Positions 42,846 through 51,419 are shown, counted from the first letter of the stretch. The stretch is DNA of 64,000 nt from Haloplanus natans DSM 17983 (GCF_000427685.1 NZ_KE386573.1:3022938-3086937); one strand, 5' to 3'. A program made the numbers and translations. Notes: a model not told the origin generated them from the letters alone.

Positions 42846-44279
42846 TTAGTACACCTCGTCCGCGTCGATCCGTCCGTCGTGGATCGGCCCGCGGACGGTC
42901 ACTTCTTCGCCGAGTCGCAGATCAGCCTCGGTCTCGACGCTCCGGGTCTCCGTCCCGTCGTCGAGGACGACCGGGTTTCCGGCCTGGACGACCGTCCCCG
43001 TGAACTGGACCGTCTCGCCGTCGGCTGGATCGGCGTCCGTGGTCGTCGCCTCGGCTCCGACCGATTCGGTCCCCCCGTCATCGGCGAAGGCACCGAGACC
43101 GGGACTGTCGCCGCCCGAGTCCGTCGTCTCGGCGGCCGAGGCACCCGCGTCGGTCCCCGCCGCGTCCTCGGGCGGATCGGTCACCGTCACCGTTGCCCGC
43201 CAGCCCGCGGAGGCTTCGAGGTCGTCCTGCCATCCCTCCTGAATCTCGGCGTCGGTGACGACCACGTAGTCCGCGAGGTCGACGTCGAGGTCGGCCTTTT
43301 CGCCCCAGAGCGCGACCCGGATGTCGCCCGTCCCGTCCTTGATCCGGACGTTCCGCACCTGTCCCTCGCTCCCGTCGTCGCGGTCGAAGGTCCGCTTCGG
43401 GTCCGTCTCGATGACGCCGCCCGCGATGTCGGCCGTCTCGTCGAGTTCGAGGGCGTCGATGTCGGTCGTCTCGGGATCGTACGCCACGTCGGCGTCTATC
43501 TCCTCGACCGCGCCGCGTGACCCGACGTGGAGTTCGAGGTCACCGTCGCGCTCCCGGACGTAGCCGTCGACGACTTCGACCGACGTGCCGGCGTCGAGTT
43601 CCTCGGCCCGATCGGCCTTCTCGTCCCAGAGCGTCACCCGCACACGGCCCGTCTCGTCGCCGAGGGTCAGGTTCGACACTCGCCCTTCGGAGCCGTCGTC
43701 GCGCTCGAACGTCCGCATCGTGTCCGTCGCCAGCACCAGCCCCTGGAGGTTCACGTCCGAGAGGCCAAGCGAGAGGTCGTCGACGCGGTAGGTGTCCTGC
43801 ACCTGTACGTCCACCTCGGCGTCCTCGTCGATCTCGGCTTGATCGACGCTGACCTCGACGCCGCTGTACCCCTCCTGCGGTCGGCCCTTGATCCGAAGCA
43901 CGTCACCGACCTCGACCTCGCCGTCGGCGACCGACTGCGCCATGCGATCCCAGAACGAGATGCGCACCTGTCCGGTGCCGTCCGCCACGTCCAGATTGAT
44001 GACGCGACCCTCGTCGGCCTCGTCGTCGTCGCGCTCGAAGGTCCGCAGGTCGCCGATGCCGACGACCTTCGCGAGGAACTTCACCTCGTCCATCCCCGGC
44101 GCGATGTCCGCGATACCGCTCACCTCCTCGTCCTCGAGTTCGTGGGCGATGAGCATCGCCGCCGTCTCCTCGTCGGCCAGCCCCCCCATCTGCTCGACTT
44201 TGTCGTGAACGGCGGCCTCGAACTCCTCGAAATCGACGTCCGTGTCGAGGTCCTCGTACACGTCCTCGATTACGCCCAT
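42846..44279 (-). CDS. rpa2: Replication protein A homologue (single-stranded DNA binding)
   Basis: A 477-residue ssDNA-binding protein with several OB folds in a row. Three fold starts are near-identical: DLRTFERDDDEADEGRV, MRTFERDDGSEGRVSN and KRTFDRDDGSEGQVRN, each followed by a strand pattern VRISFWD, VRVTLWDEK or IRVALWGEK. A weaker fold ends the protein after a Gly/Ser/Asp-rich linker. ATG ending at 44279 (MGVIEDVYEDLD) is preferred. Overlaps nothing; the VWA gene ends 4 bp before its stop. Confidence 0.9.
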   Translation of the reverse strand: MGVIEDVYEDLDTDVDFEEFEAAVHDKVEQMGGLADEETAAMLIAHELEDEEVSGIADIAPGMDEVKFLAKVVGIGDLRTFERDDDEADEGRVINLDVADGTGQVRISFWDRMAQSVADGEVEVGDVLRIKGRPQEGYSGVEVSVDQAEIDEDAEVDVQVQDTYRVDDLSLGLSDVNLQGLVLATDTMRTFERDDGSEGRVSNLTLGDETGRVRVTLWDEKADRAEELDAGTSVEVVDGYVRERDGDLELHVGSRGAVEEIDADVAYDPETTDIDALELDETADIAGGVIETDPKRTFDRDDGSEGQVRNVRIKDGTGDIRVALWGEKADLDVDLADYVVVTDAEIQEGWQDDLEASAGWRATVTVTDPPEDAAGTDAGASAAETTDSGGDSPGLGAFADDGGTESVGAEATTTDADPADGETVQFTGTVVQAGNPVVLDDGTETRSVETEADLRLGEEVTVRGPIHDGRIDADEVY

Positions 44280-44409
44280 AGTACCCTGCATCAGGAGAAC
44301 CCTCGGGTTAAGCGTTGTCCTTGCCGAAACGCCACGCCGCTGTCCGTCGATTTCGTCCGTCGTCGCTGGTGGTGCACGAGCCGTGATGCACTCGGCTTCC
44401 TACATATAC

Positions 44410-44826
44410 CTACGCCTCGGCGACCGTCCGCCGCCCGTTCGGCGTGTCGTGGATCACGCGGACCGCCACCTCGCCGTCGAGCGTGATCGTCGCCGTGTAC
44501 GCCCGGTAGACGAGCGCCTCGGTACAGGCCACGTCCGGCGGCGCGTCGCGTTCGGTGGTGACGACCACCTCCAGGTCGCCGTCGGTGACGGTCGCGGAAT
44601 CGAGGGTCGCGACCGCACAGCCGTTCGGCCCGGTGATACAGCCCTCGACCGATACGGTCGATCCCTCGGTGTCGACCGTCGCAGTCTCGGCGTTCGAGCA
44701 CTCGCCCGTGTCCTCGAACGACCGATCGGTCACGCGGGGCGGGTCGTCGCCGCCACCGCTGCCACTGCCGAGACACCCACTCAGCGCGAGAAGCGGAGCC
44801 ACCCGGAGCAGAGTTCGTCGGTTCAT
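44410..44826 (-). CDS. Tat-type lipoprotein, unknown function
   Basis: A 138-residue exported lipoprotein: MNRRTLLRVAPLLALSGC carries the twin-arginine and lipobox. The mature part has five Cys in pairs after a Ser/Gly-rich start (GECSNAETAT, EGCITGPNGCAV, DVACTEAL), which can form disulfides. No known domain. ATG ending at 44826. The 3' end lies about 130 bp from the divergent RPA gene start. Confidence 0.75.
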   Translation of the reverse strand: MNRRTLLRVAPLLALSGCLGSGSGGGDDPPRVTDRSFEDTGECSNAETATVDTEGSTVSVEGCITGPNGCAVATLDSATVTDGDLEVVVTTERDAPPDVACTEALVYRAYTATITLDGEVAVRVIHDTPNGRRTVAEA

Positions 44827-44949
44827 AGCTGTCACGAGGGCCGGCGGGATCATACCCCTTCGGTACTCTCAAGTGGTCCTTTGACGTTCCGGCCGTCGTC
44901 GCCGGCGTATCGTAACCGTCTTAAGCGACTCCGCGGTATAGATGAATGA

Positions 44950-45022
44950 GTCCTGATAGGGTAGTGGACTATCCTCTTGGCTTGCGGAGCCAGGGACCGG
45001 AGTTCAAATCTCCGTCAGGACG
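44950..45022 (+). tRNA. tRNA-Arg (GCG)
   Basis: Cloverleaf with acceptor GTCCTGA/TCAGGAC, anticodon stem TTGGC/GCCAG and loop TTGCGGA (anticodon GCG), T stem CGGAG/CTCCG with loop TTCAAAT, discriminator G. No intron, no encoded CCA. It is followed by palindromes and a second copy of its 3' end. Confidence 0.95.
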
Positions 45023-45124
45023 TTCACTTCAGTCGTGACCTAACTTCGTTAGGTCACTCCTTCGTTCACGACCTGACGTGCCCCCACGCTCGCGTCCGCT
45101 CGCGTGGGGACTCCGTCAGGACGT
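45010..45124 (+). repeat. tRNA-Arg(GCG) 3' end and its second copy, with two hairpins between
   Basis: CTCCGTCAGGACGTT occurs at 45010-45024 (tRNA end) and 45110-45124. Spacer hairpins: GACCTAAC-TTC-GTTAGGTC (45037-45055) and CCCCACGC with GCGTGGGG (45082-45109), both with perfect 8-bp stems. Confidence 0.85.
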
Positions 45125-45145
45125 TTCGTTTCAGCACAACACGAC

Positions 45146-45269
45146 GAGCGAAGCGAGGAGTGTCCGCTGAAAGAAACCGTCTCGCGGAGCCTTGAGCGAA
45201 GCGAGGAGTGTCCGCTGAAAGAAACCGTCTCGCGGAGCCTTGAGCGAAGCGAGGAGTGTCCGCTGAAAG
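45146..45269 (+). repeat. 48-bp tandem repeat, 2.6 copies
   Basis: Unit begins GAGCGAAGCGAGGAGTGTCC and continues through CTGAAAGAAACCGTCTCGCG, 48 bp long. Copies: 45146-45193, 45194-45241 (identical), and a 28-bp partial third, 45242-45269. It keeps an open frame (48 = 16 codons), but the frame is an effect of the repeat and not a protein. The unit has no spacer, so it is not a CRISPR array. Confidence 0.9.
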
Positions 45270-45301
45270 GAGTTCACTTCAGACGCCGGCCGACGACTAT
45301 C

Positions 45302-45418
45302 TCACCAGTTCCGACCTGACAGACAGTCGGGACAGCCGTGGACGCGTCCGCTGTCGTCGCCGAAGACGCGCACGAAGTCCGTACTCACCGGGCCGTCGCA
45401 GTTGTGACAGGTGTTCAT
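45302..45418 (-). CDS. Micro zinc-finger protein (38 aa)
   Basis: Reverse-strand gene: MNTCHNCDGPVSTDFVRVF then a loop, ending HGCPDCLSGRNW. Two CxxC pairs (CHNC and CPDC) spaced by about 24 residues form a zinc knuckle. The central VSTDFVRVFGDDSGRVHGC matches a small haloarchaeal zinc-finger family whose members all read FVRVF after the first pair. ATG ending at 45418. Function unknown. Confidence 0.72.
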   Translation of the reverse strand: MNTCHNCDGPVSTDFVRVFGDDSGRVHGCPDCLSGRNW

Positions 45419-45506
45419 ACCCCATCCGACGGCGGCATCGGTAGTGAGTATAGGTAGCGTACAGCACGGATACCGTCCCCTTAGGACGCGACAAACGGGT
45501 CATCCG

Positions 45507-45932
45507 TCACTCCGTCCGCGCGCGCTCCTTCCACGCCGCTTCCTGCCGTCGTTCGGCGACGTGACGCCGCCCGTCGGCCACCTCGTCGTGCACCCGGTCG
45601 CCGAAGGCCACTACGTCCTCCAAGAACGTCGCCTGGAACTTCTCCAGAATGTCGTACGACCAGCGCCCGGCGGTCGCTCCCTCGCCGTCACAGGGCGGCA
45701 CGACGCCCCGCGGCAGGTGGTCGTCGCGCAGGCGGTTCGCGAGTTCGTCGCGTCCGGCCTCGCGGAGCAGCTCCTCCGCCGTGGCCAGATGATCCATCGC
45801 CCGGCCCGTACTGTGGTGAAAGGAGACGAGGTGGCCGTGTGCCCGGTGGAGGTTCTCGACGCCGAGTTCCACCTCGTGAAGCGCCTCGCGTTCGCGGTCG
45901 GTCAGGCCATCGCTCTCGGTGCGCCCGTTCAT
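45507..45932 (-). CDS. Conserved haloarchaeal helical protein
   Basis: A 141-residue acidic helical protein with His-rich segments (LHRAHGHLVSFHHSTGRAMDH) near residues 28-48 and a conserved middle (RDDHLPRGVVPPCDGEGATAG, shown at 20 or fewer per run). No known domain. ATG ending at 45932. It is divergent from the DUF309 gene by 75 bp. The histidine-rich helix could bind a metal, but this is a guess. Confidence 0.65.
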   Translation of the reverse strand: MNGRTESDGLTDREREALHEVELGVENLHRAHGHLVSFHHSTGRAMDHLATAEELLREAGRDELANRLRDDHLPRGVVPPCDGEGATAGRWSYDILEKFQATFLEDVVAFGDRVHDEVADGRRHVAERRQEAAWKERARTE

Positions 45933-46007
45933 AACGTATGGTAGCAAGCGACGAGATTTGTAGCTTGCGACGGTGCGGTTTTTGAACGTCGGGCGGCAAC
46001 ACGTCGT

Positions 46008-46625
46008 ATGGACTCGTCGATTCGGGCCGGCGTCGCCATCTACAACGCCGGCAAGTACCACGCCGCCCACGACGCGTGGGAGGAGCCGTGGCTCGGCCTC
46101 GACGACGGCACCGACGACGAACGGTTTCTGCACGGCCTCATCCAGTTCACGGCCGCGGTCTATCACGCTCGAACCCGGAACTGGAGCGGGGCGACGGGCC
46201 TCGCCGAGAGCGCGGGCGACTACCTCGCCGGCCTCCCCTCGCCGTACCGCGGGGTCGACGTCGACGCCGCGCGGCGCGCGCTGTCGACCCTCGCCACCGA
46301 TCCGGAAGCCATCGAGCGCCGCCGCCCCCCGCCGCTTCGCTACGAGGGGGCGGCGCTCGCGCTCTCCGACCTCCGATTCGAGGCGGCCGCCGTGGCGGCG
46401 CTGGTTCTCGCCGAAGAAGGCGGCTACGACGCCGCGCCGGTCGAGCGAGCGATCACGCTCGCCCGCGAGGAAATCGCGGGCGGCGAGCGGACGCTCTTTA
46501 CCACCGTCGTGATGGAGTTCGTGACCGCCGACGCGGCGCGCTCGCTCGTCTACCGACGGCTCGTCGACCACGTCGCACGCCGGAACCGGGAGGACGCCGA
46601 CGTCGAGGGGCTGTTCGAGGACTAG
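46008..46625 (+). CDS. DUF309-family protein
   Basis: A 205-residue protein. The DUF309 motif (aliphatic-Tyr-His-Ala-Ala-His-x3-Glu-x2-Trp) appears as KYHAAHDAWEEPWLG near residues 16-30, then FLHGLIQFTAAVYHARTRN. The family folds as helices around the motif and has no assigned reaction. The C-terminal 100 residues are specific to haloarchaea. The last 4 bp overlap the convergent micro-protein. Confidence 0.84.
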   Translation: MDSSIRAGVAIYNAGKYHAAHDAWEEPWLGLDDGTDDERFLHGLIQFTAAVYHARTRNWSGATGLAESAGDYLAGLPSPYRGVDVDAARRALSTLATDPEAIERRRPPPLRYEGAALALSDLRFEAAAVAALVLAEEGGYDAAPVERAITLAREEIAGGERTLFTTVVMEFVTADAARSLVYRRLVDHVARRNREDADVEGLFED

Positions 46626-46723
46626 GAGACCCGCGGGTCGTCGCGCGGCGCCTCCTGGCAGTCTTCGAGGTGTTCGGGCAGCAGTTCGACGCGGTCCCCA
46701 CAGAACGGACACGTTCGTCGCAT
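46622..46723 (-). CDS. Micro zinc-finger protein (33 aa)
   Basis: Reverse-strand gene with MRRTCPFCGDRVELLPEHLE then DCQEAPRDDPRVS. The C-x2-C-x10-H-x4-C pattern (CPFC, H, C) is a plain zinc finger. It begins at the ATG ending at 46723 and its stop overlaps the DUF309 stop. Too short for standard gene calling, yet the ligand spacing is clean. Confidence 0.68.
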   Translation of the reverse strand: MRRTCPFCGDRVELLPEHLEDCQEAPRDDPRVS

Positions 46724-46853
46724 GATAACTTTCGTCCCCTCCTGATCGACGGGTCAACTTAACCGCTCGCCCCTGATTTTCGATTCTGGTAACGGGGGGC
46801 GGGCAGTGCCGGCGGATCGTTCGCGAACCCGTCGCCGACGACGGTGGTCGCGT

Positions 46854-46937
46854 TCAGAACAACGAGACGGTGTACGCGACCGACGAGAACAGCATGAGAA
46901 CCACGAAGACGAGGGCGATCAGTTGCTGTCGATCCAT
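46854..46937 (-). CDS. 27-residue single-span membrane peptide
   Basis: MDRQQLIALVFVVLMLFSSV followed by AYTVSLF: one uninterrupted membrane helix with a charged N-terminal cap, no Cys, no tail. It lies 37 bp downstream of the azf stop on the same strand. Similar DRQQ/ERQQ-type peptides occur in haloarchaea as far as I recall. Role unknown. Confidence 0.6.
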   Translation of the reverse strand: MDRQQLIALVFVVLMLFSSVAYTVSLF

Positions 46938-46974
46938 ACGCGCCCGTCGACCTTCGGACAGGAGTAGCTTTCGG

Positions 46975-47760
46975 CTACGACTCTTTCGGCTCGCCGTCGA
47001 GCGTGTAGTCGGCGGCGTCGTCCTGCGGATCGTAGCCCAGCACCTCCTTCGCGCGCTCGATGGCGTAGTACTTGCGCTCGTTGTCGGAGATACCGTAGAC
47101 GATTTCGTAGCCGTAGTCGGCGCGGATGCAGCAGTCGAAGAGGTGGGCGCAGTCGCGGTAGGAAAGCCACATGGCCTGGCCGCGCTCGTAGTTGCGGGGC
47201 GGGTGTCCCTCGGTGAGATTGCCGATGCGGACACAGACGACGGCGAGGCCCTCGGCGTCGTGGTAGTACCGGCCGAGCGTCTCGCCCGCAGCCTTGCTCA
47301 CGCCGTAGAGGTTGCCGGGACGGGGAAGTTCGGTTCCATCGAGCAGGTAGTCGTCGTCGGTGCGGTACATCTCGGGCGTGCGCTCGTCGGTCTCGTAGGC
47401 CGAGACGGCGTGGTTCGAAGAGGCGAACGCGACCTTCTCGACGCCCGCCTCGACGGCCGCCTCGAACACGGTCTGTGTCCCGTCGATGTTGTTTTCCAGC
47501 ACCGAGTTCCACGGCGCTTCGGGCCGAGGGTCGCCCGCGAGGTGGATCGCCGCGCCGACGCCCGCCATCGCGTCGGCCACCGCCTCGCGGTCGGTCACGT
47601 CCGCGACGATAACGTCGTCCTCGTCGACGCCCGCCGGGAGGCGGTCGCTCGGCAGCGGTTCCCGGTCGAGCAGTCGCCACTCGTGGGCGTCGCCGATCCC
47701 GTTCAGGATGGCTTGCCCGACGCGCCCACCCGCGCCCGTCAGTAACACCGGGTCGTCCAT
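46975..47760 (-). CDS. azf: NAD-dependent glucose-6-phosphate dehydrogenase, AZF type
   Basis: Haloarchaeal enzyme that oxidises glucose 6-phosphate in the oxidative pentose phosphate pathway; it belongs to the extended SDR/epimerase fold, not to the classical G6PDH family. The 261-residue protein begins DDPVLLTGAGGRVGQAIL (NAD site), continues with HLAGDPRPEAPW and ASSNHAVSAY, and has the catalytic Tyr-x3-Lys in LYGVSKAAGE. Sequence matches the Haloferax protein in length and opening. ATG ending at 47760. Confidence 0.87.
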   Translation of the reverse strand: MDDPVLLTGAGGRVGQAILNGIGDAHEWRLLDREPLPSDRLPAGVDEDDVIVADVTDREAVADAMAGVGAAIHLAGDPRPEAPWNSVLENNIDGTQTVFEAAVEAGVEKVAFASSNHAVSAYETDERTPEMYRTDDDYLLDGTELPRPGNLYGVSKAAGETLGRYYHDAEGLAVVCVRIGNLTEGHPPRNYERGQAMWLSYRDCAHLFDCCIRADYGYEIVYGISDNERKYYAIERAKEVLGYDPQDDAADYTLDGEPKES

Positions 47761-47851
47761 TCGGGCGTCAAGAGGACGACCGAACTCAAGTAAGGACCGA
47801 TTCGGGGTGGCCGAACGACAGGTCTTACCGGCGGCCGACCCACGGAGCGGT

Positions 47852-48187
47852 ATGGCTACCGACGCACAACAGGCCTGCTTCGAGGCGGGCATCAAGTTCG
47901 GCTCACTCTACCACCAGTTCGCGGGGACGCCCGTCTCGCCCGACAGCGCCACCAGCCTCGAACGCGCCATGGCCGACGCCATCGAGAACCAGCCGTTCTG
48001 CGAGTCGGTGACCGTGGATATCGACGAGGCGGCCCTCACCGACGCCGCCGACGACCACGGCTACGTCGAACTCACCGGCCGCTTCATGGAGGTGGGGATG
48101 CGAATCGAGTACGAGGGCGTCGTCGTCCGTACGGCGATGGAGATGGAGGGAGAGTATCCGCTGATGCGACTCGTCGACGTAGAATAG
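47852..48187 (+). CDS. mptD: Dihydroneopterin aldolase (MptD family)
   Basis: A 111-residue enzyme of archaeal tetrahydropterin/methanopterin-type cofactor synthesis, cleaving dihydroneopterin to 6-hydroxymethyl-dihydropterin. The family opening ACFEAGIKFGSLYHQFAGTP is plain, followed by FCESVTVDI and the C-terminal MEGEYPLMRLVDV. Haloarchaea use it for folate-type cofactors. ATG at 47852, divergent from azf. Confidence 0.9.
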   Translation: MATDAQQACFEAGIKFGSLYHQFAGTPVSPDSATSLERAMADAIENQPFCESVTVDIDEAALTDAADDHGYVELTGRFMEVGMRIEYEGVVVRTAMEMEGEYPLMRLVDVE

Positions 48188-48212
48188 GCGCGTTCTCCGG
48201 GCGAGTCGTCCC

Positions 48213-48233
48213 GTTTCACTTTCACTTTCACTT
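48213..48233 (+). repeat. Short TTTCAC repeat
   Basis: TTTCAC occurs three times in a row before TTTCGGG, 21 bp, in the 86-bp gap between mptD and the next gene. It may be a simple-sequence slip product. Confidence 0.6.
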
Positions 48234-48273
48234 TCGGGCGTGCGTTTAACTCACACGGCGGTGAAATCCGACT

Positions 48274-48675
48274 ATGAGTCAGACGACGCTCGGCGACGAC
48301 GAACTCTTCGGCGAGGCGGCGGAAGAGATGCGCGCGGACGTGGAAGAACACTTGACGAAGGCGCGCGCCGAACTTCCCGCCGCCGCCGACGTCTGGGAGA
48401 CGGAGGCGGAAAACGTCCTCGGCGTCCTGAACGGCCTCCGCTCGGCGCTCGACGTGGGCGAGGCCGAGGCGCACCTCCGGCAGGCGAAAAAGTGGTACAC
48501 GATGGGCGAACGCGCCGACGCCTTCGAGGACGCCGCCGACCTCGCGGCCGCCATCGAGGACCTCGAATCGCTGATCGCCTCGATCGACGAGGCCCACGAC
48601 GGCGTGAGCGACCTCACGAACGCGATTCCGGAGCTCCGCGGGTCGCTACAGGAGTTCGAGGACGCGGAGGAGTGA
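48274..48675 (+). CDS. Conserved haloarchaeal protein (DUF5790-like)
   Basis: A 133-residue, acidic, mostly helical soluble protein. The opening SQTTLGDDELFGEAAEEMR, the central LNGLRSALDVGEAEAHLRQA and KKWYTMGERADAF are strongly conserved among haloarchaea (family DUF5790 as I recall). No enzyme motif or membrane segment. Function unknown. It ends one base before the convergent creatininase gene. Confidence 0.72.
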   Translation: MSQTTLGDDELFGEAAEEMRADVEEHLTKARAELPAAADVWETEAENVLGVLNGLRSALDVGEAEAHLRQAKKWYTMGERADAFEDAADLAAAIEDLESLIASIDEAHDGVSDLTNAIPELRGSLQEFEDAEE

Positions 48676-48676
48676 G

Positions 48677-49414
48677 TTATCGGTCCGCCGGCCGCGACAC
48701 GTCGCGCTCGGCGACCGCCGTCAGCAGTCGGTCGAGCGCGTCGGCCGCCCGCTCCAGCAGTTCCTCGCCCAGTTCGGCGTCGCCCGCTCCCGGATCGCCG
48801 ACGACCCCGTTTGCCGTGAACTCCGCGGAGTCGTAGGCGAGGTTCGTCTTCGACACCCAGTCACCCCACCCCTGACTCGCTCCCGCCCGTGCCTCGTCGA
48901 TCCGCTCGTCCCGCACGAGGTCGGGGTGAGTCGCCCGCAGTAGCGCCGTCTCAAGCGGCCCGCCGTGGCCCATCTCCCCGCTGTGCTCGCCCACCGCCTC
49001 GAACCAGGTGAACGGGACGGCGTACGCGTCGTCGTGGCGGGAGATGGTCGCCGTCACCTCGCCGAGCGCGGGGACGTTCCCCCCGTGCCCGTTGACGACG
49101 ACCACCCGATCCATGCCGTGGTGTGCGAGGCTCCCGACCACGTCGCGGACGTAACTCCGGAAGGTGTCGGGCGACACCCAGAGCGTGCCCGAGAAGTGGC
49201 GGTGTTCCTCCGCGATACCGACGGGAATCGTCGGCGCGACGGCCACGTCGCCGTCGAACCGCTCGGCGCCCGCTTCGGCGACCGTCTCGGCGTGGTACGC
49301 GTCGGTGCCCAGTGGGGCGTGCGGGCCGTGCTGTTCGGTGCTCCCGACAGGCAGGAGGGCCAGTTCGGCGTCGGCGTCGCGCACGTCCGTCCAGGTAACG
49401 TCGCTGAGATGCAT
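48677..49414 (-). CDS. Creatininase-family amidohydrolase
   Basis: A 245-residue metal-dependent amidohydrolase of the creatininase family. Metal ligands: LPVGSTEQHGPHAPLGTDAY (Glu, His, Asp), GIAEEHRHFSG, VVNGHGGNVPAL and HSGEMGHGGPLETAL (Glu). Related archaeal proteins serve as ArfB, the formamide hydrolase step of riboflavin and F420 synthesis; that role is plausible but not shown. ATG ending at 49414. Confidence 0.87.
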   Translation of the reverse strand: MHLSDVTWTDVRDADAELALLPVGSTEQHGPHAPLGTDAYHAETVAEAGAERFDGDVAVAPTIPVGIAEEHRHFSGTLWVSPDTFRSYVRDVVGSLAHHGMDRVVVVNGHGGNVPALGEVTATISRHDDAYAVPFTWFEAVGEHSGEMGHGGPLETALLRATHPDLVRDERIDEARAGASQGWGDWVSKTNLAYDSAEFTANGVVGDPGAGDAELGEELLERAADALDRLLTAVAERDVSRPADR

Positions 49415-49478
49415 ACCGGCCCCTCGGGGGCGAGGGTTTTCAACGCGACGACAACCGAGTCGTGATCGGCGAAGTCGA

Positions 49479-51419
49479 CTAGTCGTCGGCGTCGCCGGAC
49501 CCCGTCAACTCGGCGGTCCGGGCGCCCCGCCGCGTCGCCCGCTCGACGAACTCCTCGGGGAGGTCCTCGATTTCGCCCGCCTGCACGCCCCAGAGGTTGG
49601 CGTAGAGGCCGTCCGCGGCCAGTAGCTCCTCGTGCGTGCCGCGTTCGACCACTCGGCCGTCGTCGAGGACGACGATGCGGTCCGCATCCTTCACCGTCGA
49701 GAGGCGGTGGGCGATGACGAACGTGGTGCGGTCGGCGGTGAGCCGATCCAGCGACCGCTGAATCAGCATCTCCGTCTCGGTGTCGACGTCGCTGGTCGCC
49801 TCGTCGAGAACGAGGATGTCGGGGTCTTTGAGCATCGCGCGGGCGATGGCGAGGCGCTGGCGCTGGCCCCCGGAGAGCTTGACGCCGCGCTCGCCGACCA
49901 TCGTGTCGTAGCCGTCGGGGAGGTTGGTGACGAACTCGTGGGCCTCGGCCGCTTTGGCGGCGGCGATCACCGCCTCCTCGTCGGCGTCGAACGTGCCGTA
50001 GGTGATGTTCTCGCGGACCGTCCCGTAGAAGAGGAACGTCTCCTGGCTGACGTAGCCGATGGCGCTCCGGAGGCTGGCGAGAGTCACGTCGCGCACGTCG
50101 CGGCCGTCGACCCGAACCGATCCTTCGTCAACGTCGTACATCCGGAGCAGGAGCTTCAGCGCGGTGGATTTGCCGGCACCCGTCGGGCCGACCAAGGCGA
50201 CGGTATCGCCCCCGTCGGCGGCGAAGCTCACGTCCTCGAGGATGGAGGCGTCGTCGTAGCCGAAGGACACGTCGTCGTACTCGACGCGGCCCTCGCTCAC
50301 GACGAGTTCGTCGGCATCGGGGCGCTCGTCGATGCCCGCGTCCTCGTCCATCAGCCCGAAGATTCGGGCGGCGGAGGCGTAGGCCCGCTGGTACATATTG
50401 ATGATCTGTCCGAACTGCGCCATCGGCCAGATGAACCGCTGGCTGTAGAGGATGAAGGCGACGAACTCGCCGGGGCGGAGGGTCCCGGTGAAGATCCAGG
50501 GACCCTCGCCACGGAACACCCAGAGGCCGCCGATGGTGAACGTGAGCGCGAAACCGATGCCCGCGAGCACCCGGAGGCCGGGGAAGAATTTGATCCGCGT
50601 CTCGATGGCGTCCCAGTTGGCGTCGAAGTAGTCGCCCGACACGTCCTCGACCCGGTCGGCCTCGTACGATTCGGTGTTGCTCGTCTTGATCACCTGAATG
50701 CCGCCGAGGTTGTTCTCCAGTCGGGAGTTGACCTGGCCGACGCTCGACCGCACCTCGGCGTATTTGGGCTGGATGGTGTTGACGAACCGGTAGGTGAAGA
50801 AGGCGATGAGCGGGACTGGCAGGAGGGCAACGACGGCGAGTTGCGGGTTCATCCAGAACAGGAGCGCGGCGATGCCGACGACCATGACGCCGAGGCGGAA
50901 CGCGGAGTTCAGCCCGTCGTTGAGGAACCGTTCCAGCCGGTTCACGTCGTTCGACAGCACCGACATCATCTCGCCGGTCTGCTTGTCGGCGAAAAACGTC
51001 ATGTTCAGCCGCTGCATCGCGTCGTACGTGTCGGTCCGGATGGCGTGTTGGACGTACTGGGCGAAGCGGTTCCAGCCCCAGTTGCGGACCCAGTGGAGGC
51101 CGGCGCCGCCGAGAAAGGAAAAGAGGACGATGCCGACGACCAACCAGAACTGCGCCTCGGCGTCCGTCGGGAGCCACGCGGTCGGAACGAGCGGGAGGGA
51201 GAACTCGCTCTCGTCGAGGAAGATGGCGTCGACGGCGATGCCGAGGAGGAGCGGCGGCAGGAGGTCGAGGATGCGGGCGAAGAGACTGGCGACGACGCCG
51301 ACGGAGAAGGGGCCGGCCTGCTCGCGTCCGTACGCGGCGAACAGCCGTCGCATCGGGTTGGCCGTCCGCTCCCGTTGCTCCTCGAAGGGGTCGTCGTCCG
51401 CGGCCGCGGGGACGTCCAT
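49479..51419 (-). CDS. ABC exporter (fused membrane and ATPase domains)
   Basis: A 646-residue MsbA/MDR-type half exporter working as a dimer in the membrane. The membrane domain with six helices spans residues 40-345; the ATPase follows with Walker A GPTGAGKST, Q-loop YVSQETFLFYG, signature KLSGGQRQRLAIARAM, Walker B ILVLDEATSDVDTET and the switch His IAHRLST. Substrate may be a lipid or drug. ATG ending at 51419 is preferred. Confidence 0.91.
   Translation of the reverse strand: MDVPAAADDDPFEEQRERTANPMRRLFAAYGREQAGPFSVGVVASLFARILDLLPPLLLGIAVDAIFLDESEFSLPLVPTAWLPTDAEAQFWLVVGIVLFSFLGGAGLHWVRNWGWNRFAQYVQHAIRTDTYDAMQRLNMTFFADKQTGEMMSVLSNDVNRLERFLNDGLNSAFRLGVMVVGIAALLFWMNPQLAVVALLPVPLIAFFTYRFVNTIQPKYAEVRSSVGQVNSRLENNLGGIQVIKTSNTESYEADRVEDVSGDYFDANWDAIETRIKFFPGLRVLAGIGFALTFTIGGLWVFRGEGPWIFTGTLRPGEFVAFILYSQRFIWPMAQFGQIINMYQRAYASAARIFGLMDEDAGIDERPDADELVVSEGRVEYDDVSFGYDDASILEDVSFAADGGDTVALVGPTGAGKSTALKLLLRMYDVDEGSVRVDGRDVRDVTLASLRSAIGYVSQETFLFYGTVRENITYGTFDADEEAVIAAAKAAEAHEFVTNLPDGYDTMVGERGVKLSGGQRQRLAIARAMLKDPDILVLDEATSDVDTETEMLIQRSLDRLTADRTTFVIAHRLSTVKDADRIVVLDDGRVVERGTHEELLAADGLYANLWGVQAGEIEDLPEEFVERATRRGARTAELTGSGDADD

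Noticed and set aside
45146-45269. Possible CRISPR array.
   Set aside because: The copies are head-to-tail with no unique spacers, and no cas genes lie nearby.
45104-45319. Open frame encoding a 16-residue repeated peptide.
   Set aside because: It follows the 48-bp tandem DNA repeat, shows no start context and begins in the copied tRNA end. Treated as a DNA repeat.
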